Assembly (NCBI GenBank): GCA_903918755.1
Contig: CAIXFN010000030.1
Coordinates: forward strand, 62,001 to 126,000
Direction: 5' to 3'
DNA from: an uncultured Pedosphaera sp.
Lineage (GTDB): Bacteria > Verrucomicrobiota > Verrucomicrobiia > Limisphaerales > Pedosphaeraceae
DNA length: 64,000 nt
The stretch's first letter is position 1, and every line of letters starts with the position of its first letter. The notes beneath the pieces were generated by a model. It worked only from the letters and a program-made list of their open reading frames with translations. It was not told the DNA's origin and searched no databases. Both the position numbers and the translations under genes were made by a program. Positions 44,762-52,804 of the stretch are shown here, in pieces.

Positions 44762-46012
44762 TCAGGCGTGGGCGACCGGTTCCGTGACCGGGGTTTTCTC
44801 CCGCTGCGTGCGAATCGCCAGCACGAGCCAGAAGCCCGCGGCCACCAGCAACGCAACCGGGAGTATCAGGACCGCTTTTTGCAGACTGTGCCAAAGATCC
44901 GAGAGGTGGCCGACAATTTCCGAGGACCAGAGATCTCCGAATAGGTGGATCATGAAAATCGAAACCGCCATGGCGCTGGCGTGGAGGTTGGCCGGGACCG
45001 CTTCCAAGGTGATGGTGTTGACCGGCCCCGTCGAAAACCAGAGGAAAAACATGGCCACGGCCATGCATGCCTGCGCAGCCAATTGATTGGGCAGGGTGAA
45101 ACTCAGGACCACCAAGGGCACTGAAATTAGAACCGAAAGGGCGATGGTCCAGGCGTATCCGGCCCGGTTGTATTTCTGCCAAACCCCGGCGAGGTAACCG
45201 CCGATGAAGGTGCCAAGGAGTCCGGTGATCACCGTCATGGTGCCGAAAAAAGTGGAAGCCGGTGTCAGGGCCATGCCATGCACCCGCACAAAAAAGGTGG
45301 GCCCCCAGGTGCCGAAAGCTCCCAGGGCAAAGGTGTAGGCCGTATAGCCCAGCACCACCAGCATGAACTTGGGCAGCCAGAAGAGTTTGACCACATCGGC
45401 GAGGGAGGGCTTGATCCGGTCCGCGGCGCGGGTGCCATCGGCCGCCCCGCGTTCGGTCTCTTTGAACGGTAACAGCACCAGGGCCAAAATCAGCCCGGGG
45501 GCGCCGGTCCAGATAAAGGCGTGGCGCCAGGAATAGTGTTCGGCGATCAGTCCGCCAAAAATATTTCCCAACGCGGCCCCCACAGGGATGGCGACATAGA
45601 AAACCGTCAGGGCGAAATTGCGTTTCGTAGCGGCGAAGTTATCCGAGATCAGGCTGGGACTGGTCGTGGCATAGCTGGCCTCACCCAGGCCGACCAGCGC
45701 GCGAAAGGCGAGCAGGATACCCAGGGTGGGGGCAAACCCGGTCAGGACGGTGCCCAGGCTCCAGACGAAAATGCCCACCGCGATCAACCATTTGCGAGGC
45801 ATGCGGTCTCCCAGATAACCAAAGATGGGCGAGGTGACGAAGTAGCCGATCATGAACGCCGTGGCGATCCGTCCCACCTGGCCGTCGCTGATCTTCAGTT
45901 CCTCCTTGAGCGGCGTCAGGACCGCGGAGAGGACAAAGCGGTCGATGTAGTTAAACAAGTTGAGGCCCGTCAGGATGGCCAGGGTCCAGGCGGGGCTTAG
46001 GCGGCGGTTCAT
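44762..46012 (-). CDS. MFS transporter, spinster-like family
   Basis: 416 residues with twelve predicted membrane helices. LNLFNYIDRFVLSAVLTPLKEEL at helix 1, GYLGDRMPRKW at loop 2-3 (MFS signature) and GLGEASYATTSPSLISD in helix 4 match the spinster-like group. Eukaryotic spinsters carry lysophospholipids or sphingosine phosphate; bacterial members are mostly uncharacterised. The start overlaps the stop of the Lgt-like gene by 4 nt, making it the last gene of the leftward 51-44.8 kb train. Confidence 0.88.
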   Translation of the reverse strand: MNRRLSPAWTLAILTGLNLFNYIDRFVLSAVLTPLKEELKISDGQVGRIATAFMIGYFVTSPIFGYLGDRMPRKWLIAVGIFVWSLGTVLTGFAPTLGILLAFRALVGLGEASYATTSPSLISDNFAATKRNFALTVFYVAIPVGAALGNIFGGLIAEHYSWRHAFIWTGAPGLILALVLLPFKETERGAADGTRAADRIKPSLADVVKLFWLPKFMLVVLGYTAYTFALGAFGTWGPTFFVRVHGMALTPASTFFGTMTVITGLLGTFIGGYLAGVWQKYNRAGYAWTIALSVLISVPLVVLSFTLPNQLAAQACMAVAMFFLWFSTGPVNTITLEAVPANLHASAMAVSIFMIHLFGDLWSSEIVGHLSDLWHSLQKAVLILPVALLVAAGFWLVLAIRTQREKTPVTEPVAHA

Positions 46013-46749
46013 GGGGTGGTGATTGGACGGCAGGGCGGTTGGTTCGTCAATGGCGGAATCGGGACGCGTTGGCGGTGCCGGAAGCCTCCGGCGCCCAGTG
46101 CGAATACGGCGAGGGCGGCCAATTGGTAGCCGCTGAAAGGACCGAGGATATGGGGTGTCTCGCGCACAAATTCATGGGCGAAACGAAAAACGCCATAGGC
46201 CATCAAGTAAAGGTGGAAATGCTGCCCGAGGAGGCTGTGACTTCGGCGGAGGACGAAGAAAACCAACAACGCGGTCCCATTGAACAGGATTTCAACCGGC
46301 ACGGCGGGCCAGCGCGTCACACCTTGGCCATCGGTGAGCGAGTACCAGGCCGGGGAGCAGGCCACGCCGAGGCAACAACCATGCAGCAGACAGCCAAAGC
46401 GGCCAATGATGATTCCCACCGGAGTGATGGCGGCGAACCAATCGCCGGTGACCCCGCGAAAGCCCACGGCGCGCTTGGCGATTTCCACTGCCAGGTAACC
46501 GCCGAGCAGGGCGCCCAGGATCGATTTGCCCGTGGCCCATTGTCGCCACATGTCCGGTGTCCCGAAGTGCCGCCAACCTTCGGCCGCCAGATAGACGATC
46601 TTGGCGCCCAGAAACGCCCCCAGCAGCGCGGCCACATACACGGTGAGCAGCCGATCATCCCGGCGGGCCAGGCGCGACCAAAGCCAGACGGTGACCAGGA
46701 TGCCGCCCAGCATCAGCCAACCATAGGGGGACTGGGTCGGTTGGGGCAT
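46009..46749 (-). CDS. Prolipoprotein diacylglyceryl transferase (Lgt) paralog
   Basis: 246 residues, about seven membrane segments. The Lgt signature is recognisable but altered: where Lgt has G-R-x-G-N-x-x-N-G-E, this protein has GRFGCLLHGCC. The C-terminal FRFAHEFVRETP matches the Lgt Arg-Glu region. True Lgt moves diacylglycerol from phosphatidylglycerol to lipoprotein cysteines; the changed site suggests another acceptor or role. Its ATG overlaps the stop of the radical SAM gene (TAATG), and its stop overlaps the MFS start, so all three are translated together. Confidence 0.78.
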   Translation of the reverse strand: MPQPTQSPYGWLMLGGILVTVWLWSRLARRDDRLLTVYVAALLGAFLGAKIVYLAAEGWRHFGTPDMWRQWATGKSILGALLGGYLAVEIAKRAVGFRGVTGDWFAAITPVGIIIGRFGCLLHGCCLGVACSPAWYSLTDGQGVTRWPAVPVEILFNGTALLVFFVLRRSHSLLGQHFHLYLMAYGVFRFAHEFVRETPHILGPFSGYQLAALAVFALGAGGFRHRQRVPIPPLTNQPPCRPITTP

Positions 46750-48200
46750 TATGGCGCGGGTTGAATGTCCGGGAAGCCGGAGTAGTACCGGCAGAAGGAA
46801 TCCAGTTTGCCGTCGGGCCGGATCACATGCGTGCAACAACGGTCCACGCGGTCCTCGTCCCAACTCCCGGCGTCCATGAAGGGTTTGATAAACAAGCGAA
46901 ACGTATTGGATTCATCCAATTCGAACTGCTTCAGCAGGTCGGCCAACGGTTCGGATTCGCAACCACATTTCATCAGGTCCTCGAGGCGGTAACGCACTTT
47001 GTCCTGCAGAAATCCCTGCACTGCCGTGAAGTCGATGAAGTCACTCACGGAGCGGGTGGTGCCGTTGATTTTCAGGAGATAACCGATCGTGGCGCAATTG
47101 GGATCACCACAGGGCAGGGGAGTAAAATCGTCGAACCGGAGCCGGCCGGCCGATTGGCCCACTGCGGCGAGAATGATGTCGGCGGTGTTCAGGCGGGCGG
47201 TCATTGTGCCGGAGGCGGATCCGGGTCGGCGCCCGCTGGCGAAAAAGGGTTGGAAAGCGATGCCACGAACCGATGGAAACCGCAGTCCAAACTCGATGGC
47301 CTCCCATAAATGCGGGAGATTGTCCGGAGTAACCGTCATCGCCAGGGTGACGGGCAGATTCATGGCGGTGCAACGCTCGAGGGCGCGTTCGCGGAGGGCC
47401 CGCAGATCCGCGCCGCGCAGGCTTTGCTGGCCGGCCAATTGCGGACCGTCAAATTGGAGATAGATTTGGAGGTGGCGCCGCCGGGCGGCGTCCGCCAGGC
47501 GGCCCGCGAATTCCTCGTCCTGGGCGATTCGAACCCCGTTGGTGTTGACCACCAGGTAATCGATGTTGGGATGGGCCTGGATCCATTCCACCAACGCGAA
47601 GAACTCCGGGTGCAGGGTGGGTTCGCCGCCGGAAAGCTGGAGGATTTCAATGCCGCCTTTGCGGTCGATGACGCCTTGAATCCGCTGCTGCAAATTCGCC
47701 AAGGGAACGGCGTCCACTTTGGCCCCCACCCCCACCGGGGAGTCCGCATAACAAGTGGGGCAGGCGAGATTGCAGGAATTGACGATTTCGATCAGCGCCA
47801 GGCAGGTGGAAAGTTTTTCAAACGGTCCGGTTCCCTTGCCGGCCGCATTGCGTCCCAGAGTGCCGGCAGGGGAGAAATTCGCCGCCGAAAGCGCCTGTCG
47901 TGAAGGCGGGGTGCCACTAGTGAAGGAAAGTGGAGTCGAGGGACGGCAACTTCCTTTGCCACCCGGGCAACAAGCGTTTTGGGGATCCCCCTGGGCCACC
48001 CAGTAAAAGCGGGCATCGGAGGCGATGCAGGCTTCCGCCGTTCCATGGATCGCGCAAGTACGCCGCAAGTTCACGCGGGCGGGCGTGCCGGGAATGCGCC
48101 AGACTTCGGCGGAGCAAGCGGTCAGGCACACCGGGCAACGACTGGTAGTGCGCTTGAGTAGTTCGGCGGCCGGAATTACCGGTGGAGAAAAGGAGTTCAT
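46749..48200 (-). CDS. Radical SAM protein resembling the MJ0619/tetraether lipid synthase (Tes) family
   Basis: 483 residues from ATG 48200. N-terminal rubredoxin-like metal site C22-x2-C25 and C49-x2-HG; radical SAM cluster C143-x3-C147-x2-C150; LSGGEPTLHP; LQFDGPQ; a later Cys pair PLPCGDPNCATIGYLL; and a closing CCTHVIRPDGKLDSFCRYY. This set of extra cysteine motifs is what I know from the MJ0619 group, which includes the archaeal enzyme that joins lipid tails into membrane-spanning tetraethers. Bacterial homologs are suspected in branched tetraether synthesis. Co-translated with an Lgt paralog. Family resemblance is from memory and not checked. Confidence 0.75.
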   Translation of the reverse strand: MNSFSPPVIPAAELLKRTTSRCPVCLTACSAEVWRIPGTPARVNLRRTCAIHGTAEACIASDARFYWVAQGDPQNACCPGGKGSCRPSTPLSFTSGTPPSRQALSAANFSPAGTLGRNAAGKGTGPFEKLSTCLALIEIVNSCNLACPTCYADSPVGVGAKVDAVPLANLQQRIQGVIDRKGGIEILQLSGGEPTLHPEFFALVEWIQAHPNIDYLVVNTNGVRIAQDEEFAGRLADAARRRHLQIYLQFDGPQLAGQQSLRGADLRALRERALERCTAMNLPVTLAMTVTPDNLPHLWEAIEFGLRFPSVRGIAFQPFFASGRRPGSASGTMTARLNTADIILAAVGQSAGRLRFDDFTPLPCGDPNCATIGYLLKINGTTRSVSDFIDFTAVQGFLQDKVRYRLEDLMKCGCESEPLADLLKQFELDESNTFRLFIKPFMDAGSWDEDRVDRCCTHVIRPDGKLDSFCRYYSGFPDIQPAP

Positions 48201-48211
48201 GTTGAGGTTAC

Positions 48212-48625
48212 CTACTGACTCAGGATGGTACAGCCGACCGCACCAATGGTAATGTTCAGGATGGCCAGGCCGATGGCCATGATCACTATAAATGCGATTC
48301 TGGCGGACAAGTCCATCACTTGGTGCTGGCTGAGCCGCCATGCGCAATAAATGCAGGAAAAAGGCAGGAGCACGCAGCCGACCATGTAAACCCCGGCACC
48401 ATAGTCCGGGTATACCATCCTGGCTAACGCAGCCCCAACCACCAACAGAAAGGCGGGCATGAGAAATCCAACCAGAAAAGAAAGGTTCCGCCCCCGACTG
48501 ACCCGCGGCGGTTGCGGTTCCGCCGACAGCGCCCGGCCGCAGTCCGGGCACGGCGCGCCCGGTCCTTCCGCGGGCGCAGCCGCTTGGCCGTGGCACCGTG
48601 GGCACAGGTTGGCTGGTTCACTCAT
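48212..48625 (-). CDS. Small zinc-ribbon membrane protein (array member a)
   Basis: 137 residues. N-terminal zinc ribbon (CPRC near residue 8, CPDC near 27), a short polar linker, then four hydrophobic helices. It is the last of five tandem small genes and lies 11 nt before the radical SAM gene. Its first residues (MSEPAN) match those of the gene at 49044 (MSEPTN), but the membrane part has diverged. The membrane part contains CIYCAWRL. Family unknown. Confidence 0.7.
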   Translation of the reverse strand: MSEPANLCPRCHGQAAAPAEGPGAPCPDCGRALSAEPQPPRVSRGRNLSFLVGFLMPAFLLVVGAALARMVYPDYGAGVYMVGCVLLPFSCIYCAWRLSQHQVMDLSARIAFIVIMAIGLAILNITIGAVGCTILSQ

Positions 48626-48629
48626 GGCT

Positions 48630-49037
48630 TCAATGAATCAGGCGGACGCAGCCCACCCAAACAAGCGAGATCTGAAAACCAGCAATCGGGATTGCCAGCA
48701 GGAGGGTGATGAGGACCCGGAGGAGGGGCCGGCGCGTCCCTAGGGAGGCCAAAAACCAGCCGCAAAAAAGCGCGCAAACCGGGATGGCAATCAGCGAACA
48801 AAACAGGGAAAGCATCGCGCCACTGCCATCCCCGTGAGATGGTTTCAAGCTGCCCAAGGCCCCGATCACGAAAATGAGTCCTGGCGGGGTCAGCATTAAA
48901 ATCAGGAAAATAATCCAAGCTTTCCAACTTGGCCGGATCGCAGGGGGACCACAGCGAGGGCAGTATTGCGACTCTCCGGCAATGGGATCTGGCAACCGGA
49001 AGCCACAGTGGGGGCACGAAGTGGGGAAGGTAGTCAT
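48630..49037 (-). CDS. Small zinc-ribbon membrane protein (array member b)
   Basis: 135 residues: zinc ribbon CPHC...CPRC, then KAWIIFLILMLTPPG and three more hydrophobic helices, with CGWFLASLGTRRPLLR between the third and fourth. It aligns without gaps to the gene at 49363 (78 of 135 residues the same by my count), so the two are recent duplicates. Spacing to neighbours is 4 and 6 nt. Function unknown. Confidence 0.72.
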   Translation of the reverse strand: MTTFPTSCPHCGFRLPDPIAGESQYCPRCGPPAIRPSWKAWIIFLILMLTPPGLIFVIGALGSLKPSHGDGSGAMLSLFCSLIAIPVCALFCGWFLASLGTRRPLLRVLITLLLAIPIAGFQISLVWVGCVRLIH

Positions 49038-49043
49038 CGCGGA

Positions 49044-49358
49044 TTATTGTATATGCGAGCCGAACAAGGCCCATACGACTATAAGGCCAAGATAGATCAC
49101 TGCGACACCGAGCCAGCAGGCGATGCCCAGGGAAAGCTGCTTGTTCGGATTTCGCGTAATCAATCCGGCGAGCAAGAAGCCGGCGGCGATACTACCCCAG
49201 CCGGCAAGGATCAACGTCAAGATCGGATGCAGGTATACCGCCCCGACCGCAAGGAATGGAGTCCCCAAAAATACCAACCAGAACTGCCACCATCGGCGGA
49301 TCCGCTTGGAGGAATTCGCCGTCGGACGTCTGGTAACGGTATTCGTTGGTTCACTCAT
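49044..49358 (-). CDS. Small membrane protein that has lost its zinc ribbon (array member c)
   Basis: 104 residues, the shortest of the array. It opens MSEPTNTVTRRPT, with no cysteines where the zinc ribbon should be, and continues with VFLGTPF and GFLLAGLITRN segments that align without gaps to the gene at 49777. It therefore looks like a duplicate whose metal site was lost. Four hydrophobic helices remain. Function unknown. Confidence 0.65.
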   Translation of the reverse strand: MSEPTNTVTRRPTANSSKRIRRWWQFWLVFLGTPFLAVGAVYLHPILTLILAGWGSIAAGFLLAGLITRNPNKQLSLGIACWLGVAVIYLGLIVVWALFGSHIQ

Positions 49359-49362
49359 GGCG

Positions 49363-49770
49363 TTAGCGCATCAGCAAGGCGCAGCCCGCCCAAACGAGCG
49401 AGAGTTGAAAACCGGCAATCACGAGCGCCAATCCGATAGCCATGAAGAAGCGGAGCAGGGGGCGTCGCGTGCCGATTACAGCCAAAAACCAGCCGCAATA
49501 AAGCGAACAAACCGGGATGGCGGCCAGAGAGAGGAATAGAAAAATCATGGAGCCAGTGCCATTCCCATATGGCGGATTCACTCTGGCGAAGCCGTCAGTC
49601 ACGAGACTGAGCCCGGGCGGGGTCAGCAGTAGCACGAGGAAAATGGTCCACGCTTTCCGCGAGGGCCCGATTTTGGCGGGGCCACAACGAGGGCAGATGA
49701 CAGACTCGTCTGTCCCAGGAGCCGGCAACTTGGAACCACAATGCGGGCAGGTGGTGGAAGAGATATTCAT
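49363..49770 (-). CDS. Small zinc-ribbon membrane protein (array member d)
   Basis: 135 residues, paralog of array member b: zinc ribbon CPHCGSKLP...CPRCG, KAWTIFLVLLLTPPG, CGWFLAVIGTRRPLLR and a last helix FQLSLVWAGC. Located 6 nt after member e and 4 nt before member c, the same spacings as around member b. Function unknown. Confidence 0.72.
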   Translation of the reverse strand: MNISSTTCPHCGSKLPAPGTDESVICPRCGPAKIGPSRKAWTIFLVLLLTPPGLSLVTDGFARVNPPYGNGTGSMIFLFLSLAAIPVCSLYCGWFLAVIGTRRPLLRFFMAIGLALVIAGFQLSLVWAGCALLMR

Positions 49771-49776
49771 GGCGGA

Positions 49777-50157
49777 TCAGTGCATGCCCGAGATGGCGAT
49801 CATGCACCCCACAAAACCAAGGCCCAGATAAACCACGGCGACGCCCAGCGAGCAGGCGATGCCAAGGGGAATTCGTTGGTTCAGGTTTTGCGTGATTGAC
49901 CCGGCCAGCAGGAAACCAGCGGAGAGGCTGCACAAGCCCGCGAGAACCAACATGAAGCCGTAATTGAGTTGGGCGGCGGCGAAAGCAATGAATGGCGTGC
50001 CGAGGAACACCCACCAGAACAGTCGTCGCTGGCGGTTTCGTCCGGCGGAATTAGTTTTTTGGAGGCTCGCGCAAGCCGGGCATACCGCGGCGCCTTCCGG
50101 TGGCGGTTCGGCCAACATGGCACCGCATCCCGCGCAGATGTTTGGTTCCCTTTCCAT
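49777..50157 (-). CDS. Small zinc-ribbon membrane protein (array member e)
   Basis: 126 residues, first gene of the array. Zinc ribbon CAGCGAML...CPAC, a basic linker, then VFLGTPFIAF and GFLLAGSITQN helices shared with member c. It follows the OlsB-like acyltransferase after 70 bp on the same strand, with no strong terminator between, so the acyltransferase may belong to the same transcript. Function unknown. Confidence 0.7.
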   Translation of the reverse strand: MEREPNICAGCGAMLAEPPPEGAAVCPACASLQKTNSAGRNRQRRLFWWVFLGTPFIAFAAAQLNYGFMLVLAGLCSLSAGFLLAGSITQNLNQRIPLGIACSLGVAVVYLGLGFVGCMIAISGMH

Positions 50158-50227
50158 GTTCAGGTCGCGGACTTGGGTTTTAGCTTAATCCGGCCAGCGG
50201 CTAATCGTAAACTCAATTCCGCCGTCC

Positions 50228-50992
50228 TCACGATACGCCCCAAAAATGTTCCACGGCGGCCGGCGGCAGCGCCTGGAAGTCCAGGAGAGTAAGGAAATCG
50301 ATCGACCCGAATTCCTGATCGAGGGCCGGGGGACCGCAAATCCGGGCGCCTAGTGAGAGGTAGGCGGCCAGCAGCCGGGGGACTTTGACCGGCGACTCCG
50401 CAAGTTTGTCCAAGGCGCAAGCGTAAGCAGGGTGGGGGCGGGTTTGCCAGGCGGGCGGTGCGAGGTACTGTTTTCGCAGTTCCTGAAAGGCGGTGGCGCC
50501 CACGGCCGGGTCGCGTGAAGTCAGGGAACTGCACCCGATCAGGTAGCGGGAGTTCTGGGCCCGCGCATACGCCGCAATGCCGCGCCAAAGCAGTCCCAGC
50601 ACCAGCCGATTGCGATGGTCACGATGGACGCAGGCACGGCCCAGTTCAATGATCTGGGAGCGGAGTGGGGCGAAGGGGGTGAAATCGAATTCTCGTTCGC
50701 TGTAGTAACCCCGGGTGGCTTGGGCGTTCTCCCCCGTTTGCAGGCGGTAAGCCCCCACGATCCGGCCGGTGGCGGTTTCCTCCACCACCAGGTGATCAAA
50801 CACCGTGTCGAATTCGTCGGCATCCAACCCCTGGTCGTAGGCGCTGGCCAGGCCTTCCCGCATTTCAAGGTTGAACACGGCAAACCGCAACGCCTGGGTG
50901 GCGCGGAGCGTGGCGGCGTCGGTCGCCAGGCGGGCCACGTAGGTGGCGGGCAAGGGCCGTTTGACGGGTGGCTCGGAAATCGCGGCATTCAT
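50228..50992 (-). CDS. OlsB-like N-acyltransferase (GNAT fold)
   Basis: 254 residues with the pattern of ornithine N-acyltransferases (OlsB, Acetyltransf_5): ALRFAVFNLEM, DEFDTVFDHLVV, GAYRLQTGE, IELGRACVHRDHRN, and a GCSSLTS block. OlsB joins a 3-hydroxyacyl chain to ornithine, the first step of phosphate-free ornithine lipids. Similar acyltransferases occur with exosortase systems. I chose ATG 50992; the ORF opens at 51055, which would leave only 12 bp to the divergent LysR gene. No olsA is adjacent. Confidence 0.8.
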   Translation of the reverse strand: MNAAISEPPVKRPLPATYVARLATDAATLRATQALRFAVFNLEMREGLASAYDQGLDADEFDTVFDHLVVEETATGRIVGAYRLQTGENAQATRGYYSEREFDFTPFAPLRSQIIELGRACVHRDHRNRLVLGLLWRGIAAYARAQNSRYLIGCSSLTSRDPAVGATAFQELRKQYLAPPAWQTRPHPAYACALDKLAESPVKVPRLLAAYLSLGARICGPPALDQEFGSIDFLTLLDFQALPPAAVEHFWGVS

Positions 50993-51067
50993 AATAGGAT
51001 GGATAACACGACTTGCGTCCGCCGGGTTAATCGATAAAACTGGCTCCATCATCACTTATTTCGATGT

Positions 51068-51958
51068 ATGAACATCCATCACCTGGAGCTTTTCTATTAT
51101 GTGGCCCGACACGGGGGGATTAGCGAGGCGGTGCGGAACATCCCGTATGGCATCCAGCAACCCGCGGTGAGTGGCCAAATCGGTCAATTGGAGGAATATC
51201 TCGGGACCACCTTGTTCCAACGGCGGCCCTTCTCCTTGACCCCGCCGGGGGAGAAATTGTACGCGCATATCCACCCGTTTTTTTCCAAACTCGACGCGGT
51301 GGCCGCGGAATTGCAAGGCGGCGTCACCCACCAGGTGCGCATCGGTTCCTCGGACATTGTGCTACGGGACCACCTGCCCGAATTGCTCCAGGCGGCGCGG
51401 AAGAAAGTCCCGGGCTTGAAGATCACCATGCGGGACGGTTACCAGCCCGACCTGGAAAATCTGCTGCTCCGCCAGGAAATTGATCTGGCGGTGACTTTGA
51501 TCGAGAAAAAATCCCCGCCCGGGATCCGTTCGATCCCCCTGCTTGAACTGCCCCTCGTGCTCCTCGTTCAGAAAGACAGTCCCGTATCCTGCGCCGAGGA
51601 ACTGTGGGCGCGGGACAAGATTGCCGACCCGCTGATCTGCCTCCCGGTGAGCGAAACTTTGTGCAAATACTTTCAGCAGGGCTTGCGCCGGCTGCGGGTG
51701 GATTGGTTTCCCGGCATCGAAGTGACCTCGCTGGAAGTCATTGATGCCTACGTGCGCAGCGGTTTTGGCATTGGTCTCACCGTGGCCATTCCGGGCACCA
51801 AACCGCCGGTCGGGCTGCGGGTATTGCCGCTGGCGGGGTTTGATCCGGTGGTGATGGGGGCCTTGTGGCGGGGCAAACCCGGTCCAGCGGTCCAAGTGCT
51901 GCTCACCGAAATGCAGGCCCGGGCGAAACGGTTCACCGCCGCGGGCGCCGGTGCTTGA
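51068..51958 (+). CDS. LysR-family transcriptional regulator
   Basis: 296 residues. N-terminal winged HTH ([19 protein letters not shown], then [16 protein letters not shown]), and a C-terminal effector-binding domain ([28 protein letters not shown]). It diverges from the OlsB-like gene by about 75 bp, the usual layout for a LysR regulator and its target, so it may control the 50992-44762 gene train. Effector unknown. The next gene, thiG, begins 52 bp downstream on the same strand. Confidence 0.88.
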   Translation: MNIHHLELFYYVARHGGISEAVRNIPYGIQQPAVSGQIGQLEEYLGTTLFQRRPFSLTPPGEKLYAHIHPFFSKLDAVAAELQGGVTHQVRIGSSDIVLRDHLPELLQAARKKVPGLKITMRDGYQPDLENLLLRQEIDLAVTLIEKKSPPGIRSIPLLELPLVLLVQKDSPVSCAEELWARDKIADPLICLPVSETLCKYFQQGLRRLRVDWFPGIEVTSLEVIDAYVRSGFGIGLTVAIPGTKPPVGLRVLPLAGFDPVVMGALWRGKPGPAVQVLLTEMQARAKRFTAAGAGA

Positions 51959-52010
51959 CCCCCAAGCTTCCTCCTCGCCATGGGCGCGGCGATGGCCTAG
52001 GTTTCCGCCC

Positions 52011-52799
52011 ATGCAATTGGTGAACCAACCTTTGATCATCGCGGGACGGGAATTCCGTTCCCGCCTCATTCTCGGTACCGGCAAGTTCGCTTCCCCGGAG
52101 GCGATGCGGGACGGGTTGGCGGCGAGTGGCGCGGAAATGGTGACGGTGGCGCTCCGCCGCGCCGACCTGAGCGGACGGCACGATCCGTTTGCGAACATCC
52201 TGGAATTCATCGATCCGGCGAAATACCTGCTCCTCCCGAATACCAGCGGCGCCATGAACGCGGAAGAAGCCGTCCGTCTCGCCCGGTTGGCGGTGGCCGC
52301 CGGGCTGCCGAAGTGGGTGAAATTGGAGATTCATCCCGACCCCCGTTACCTCCTCCCGGACCCGGTGGAAACCTTTTTGGCGGCCCAAATCCTGGTCCGC
52401 GAAGGCTTCGTGGTGCTTCCCTACATCAATGCCGACCCCGTGCTCGCGAAGCGCTTGCAGGAGGTGGGAGTGGCCACGGTCATGCCCCTGGGTTCCCCGA
52501 TTGGCTCAAACCGCGGTCTCCAGACCCGCGACCAGCTCCGCATCATCATTGAACAAGCCACCGTGCCGGTCGTGGTGGATGCCGGGATCGGCGCGCCCAG
52601 TCAGGCGGCTGAAGCCATGGAAATGGGCGCCGATGCCGTCCTGGTGAACACCGCCATCGCCGTGGCCCGCGATCCGAACCGGATGGCGAGGGCGTTTCAA
52701 ATGGCGGTGGCCGCCGGCCGCGCCGCCTATGAAACCGGCCTCGCCGCCCCGCAAGTCACCGCCAGTCCCACGAGTCCCTTGACCGCTTTTCTGGGGTAG
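52011..52799 (+). CDS. thiG: Thiazole synthase
   Basis: 262 residues. Motifs [12 protein letters not shown] at the N terminus, the Schiff-base Lys in [22 protein letters not shown] and [30 protein letters not shown], all typical of ThiG. It forms the thiazole phosphate of thiamine from deoxyxylulose phosphate, dehydroglycine and ThiS-thiocarboxylate. thiS, thiF, thiH and thiO are not adjacent, and no TPP riboswitch is seen, so it is an isolated pathway gene here. ATG 52011 fits the family start. Confidence 0.95.
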   Translation: MQLVNQPLIIAGREFRSRLILGTGKFASPEAMRDGLAASGAEMVTVALRRADLSGRHDPFANILEFIDPAKYLLLPNTSGAMNAEEAVRLARLAVAAGLPKWVKLEIHPDPRYLLPDPVETFLAAQILVREGFVVLPYINADPVLAKRLQEVGVATVMPLGSPIGSNRGLQTRDQLRIIIEQATVPVVVDAGIGAPSQAAEAMEMGADAVLVNTAIAVARDPNRMARAFQMAVAAGRAAYETGLAAPQVTASPTSPLTAFLG

Positions 52800-52804
52800 C
52801 CATC

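Noticed and set aside
48201-48605. Upstream extension of the radical SAM reading frame
   Set aside because: Overlaps the zinc-ribbon gene a in another frame and has no family motif.
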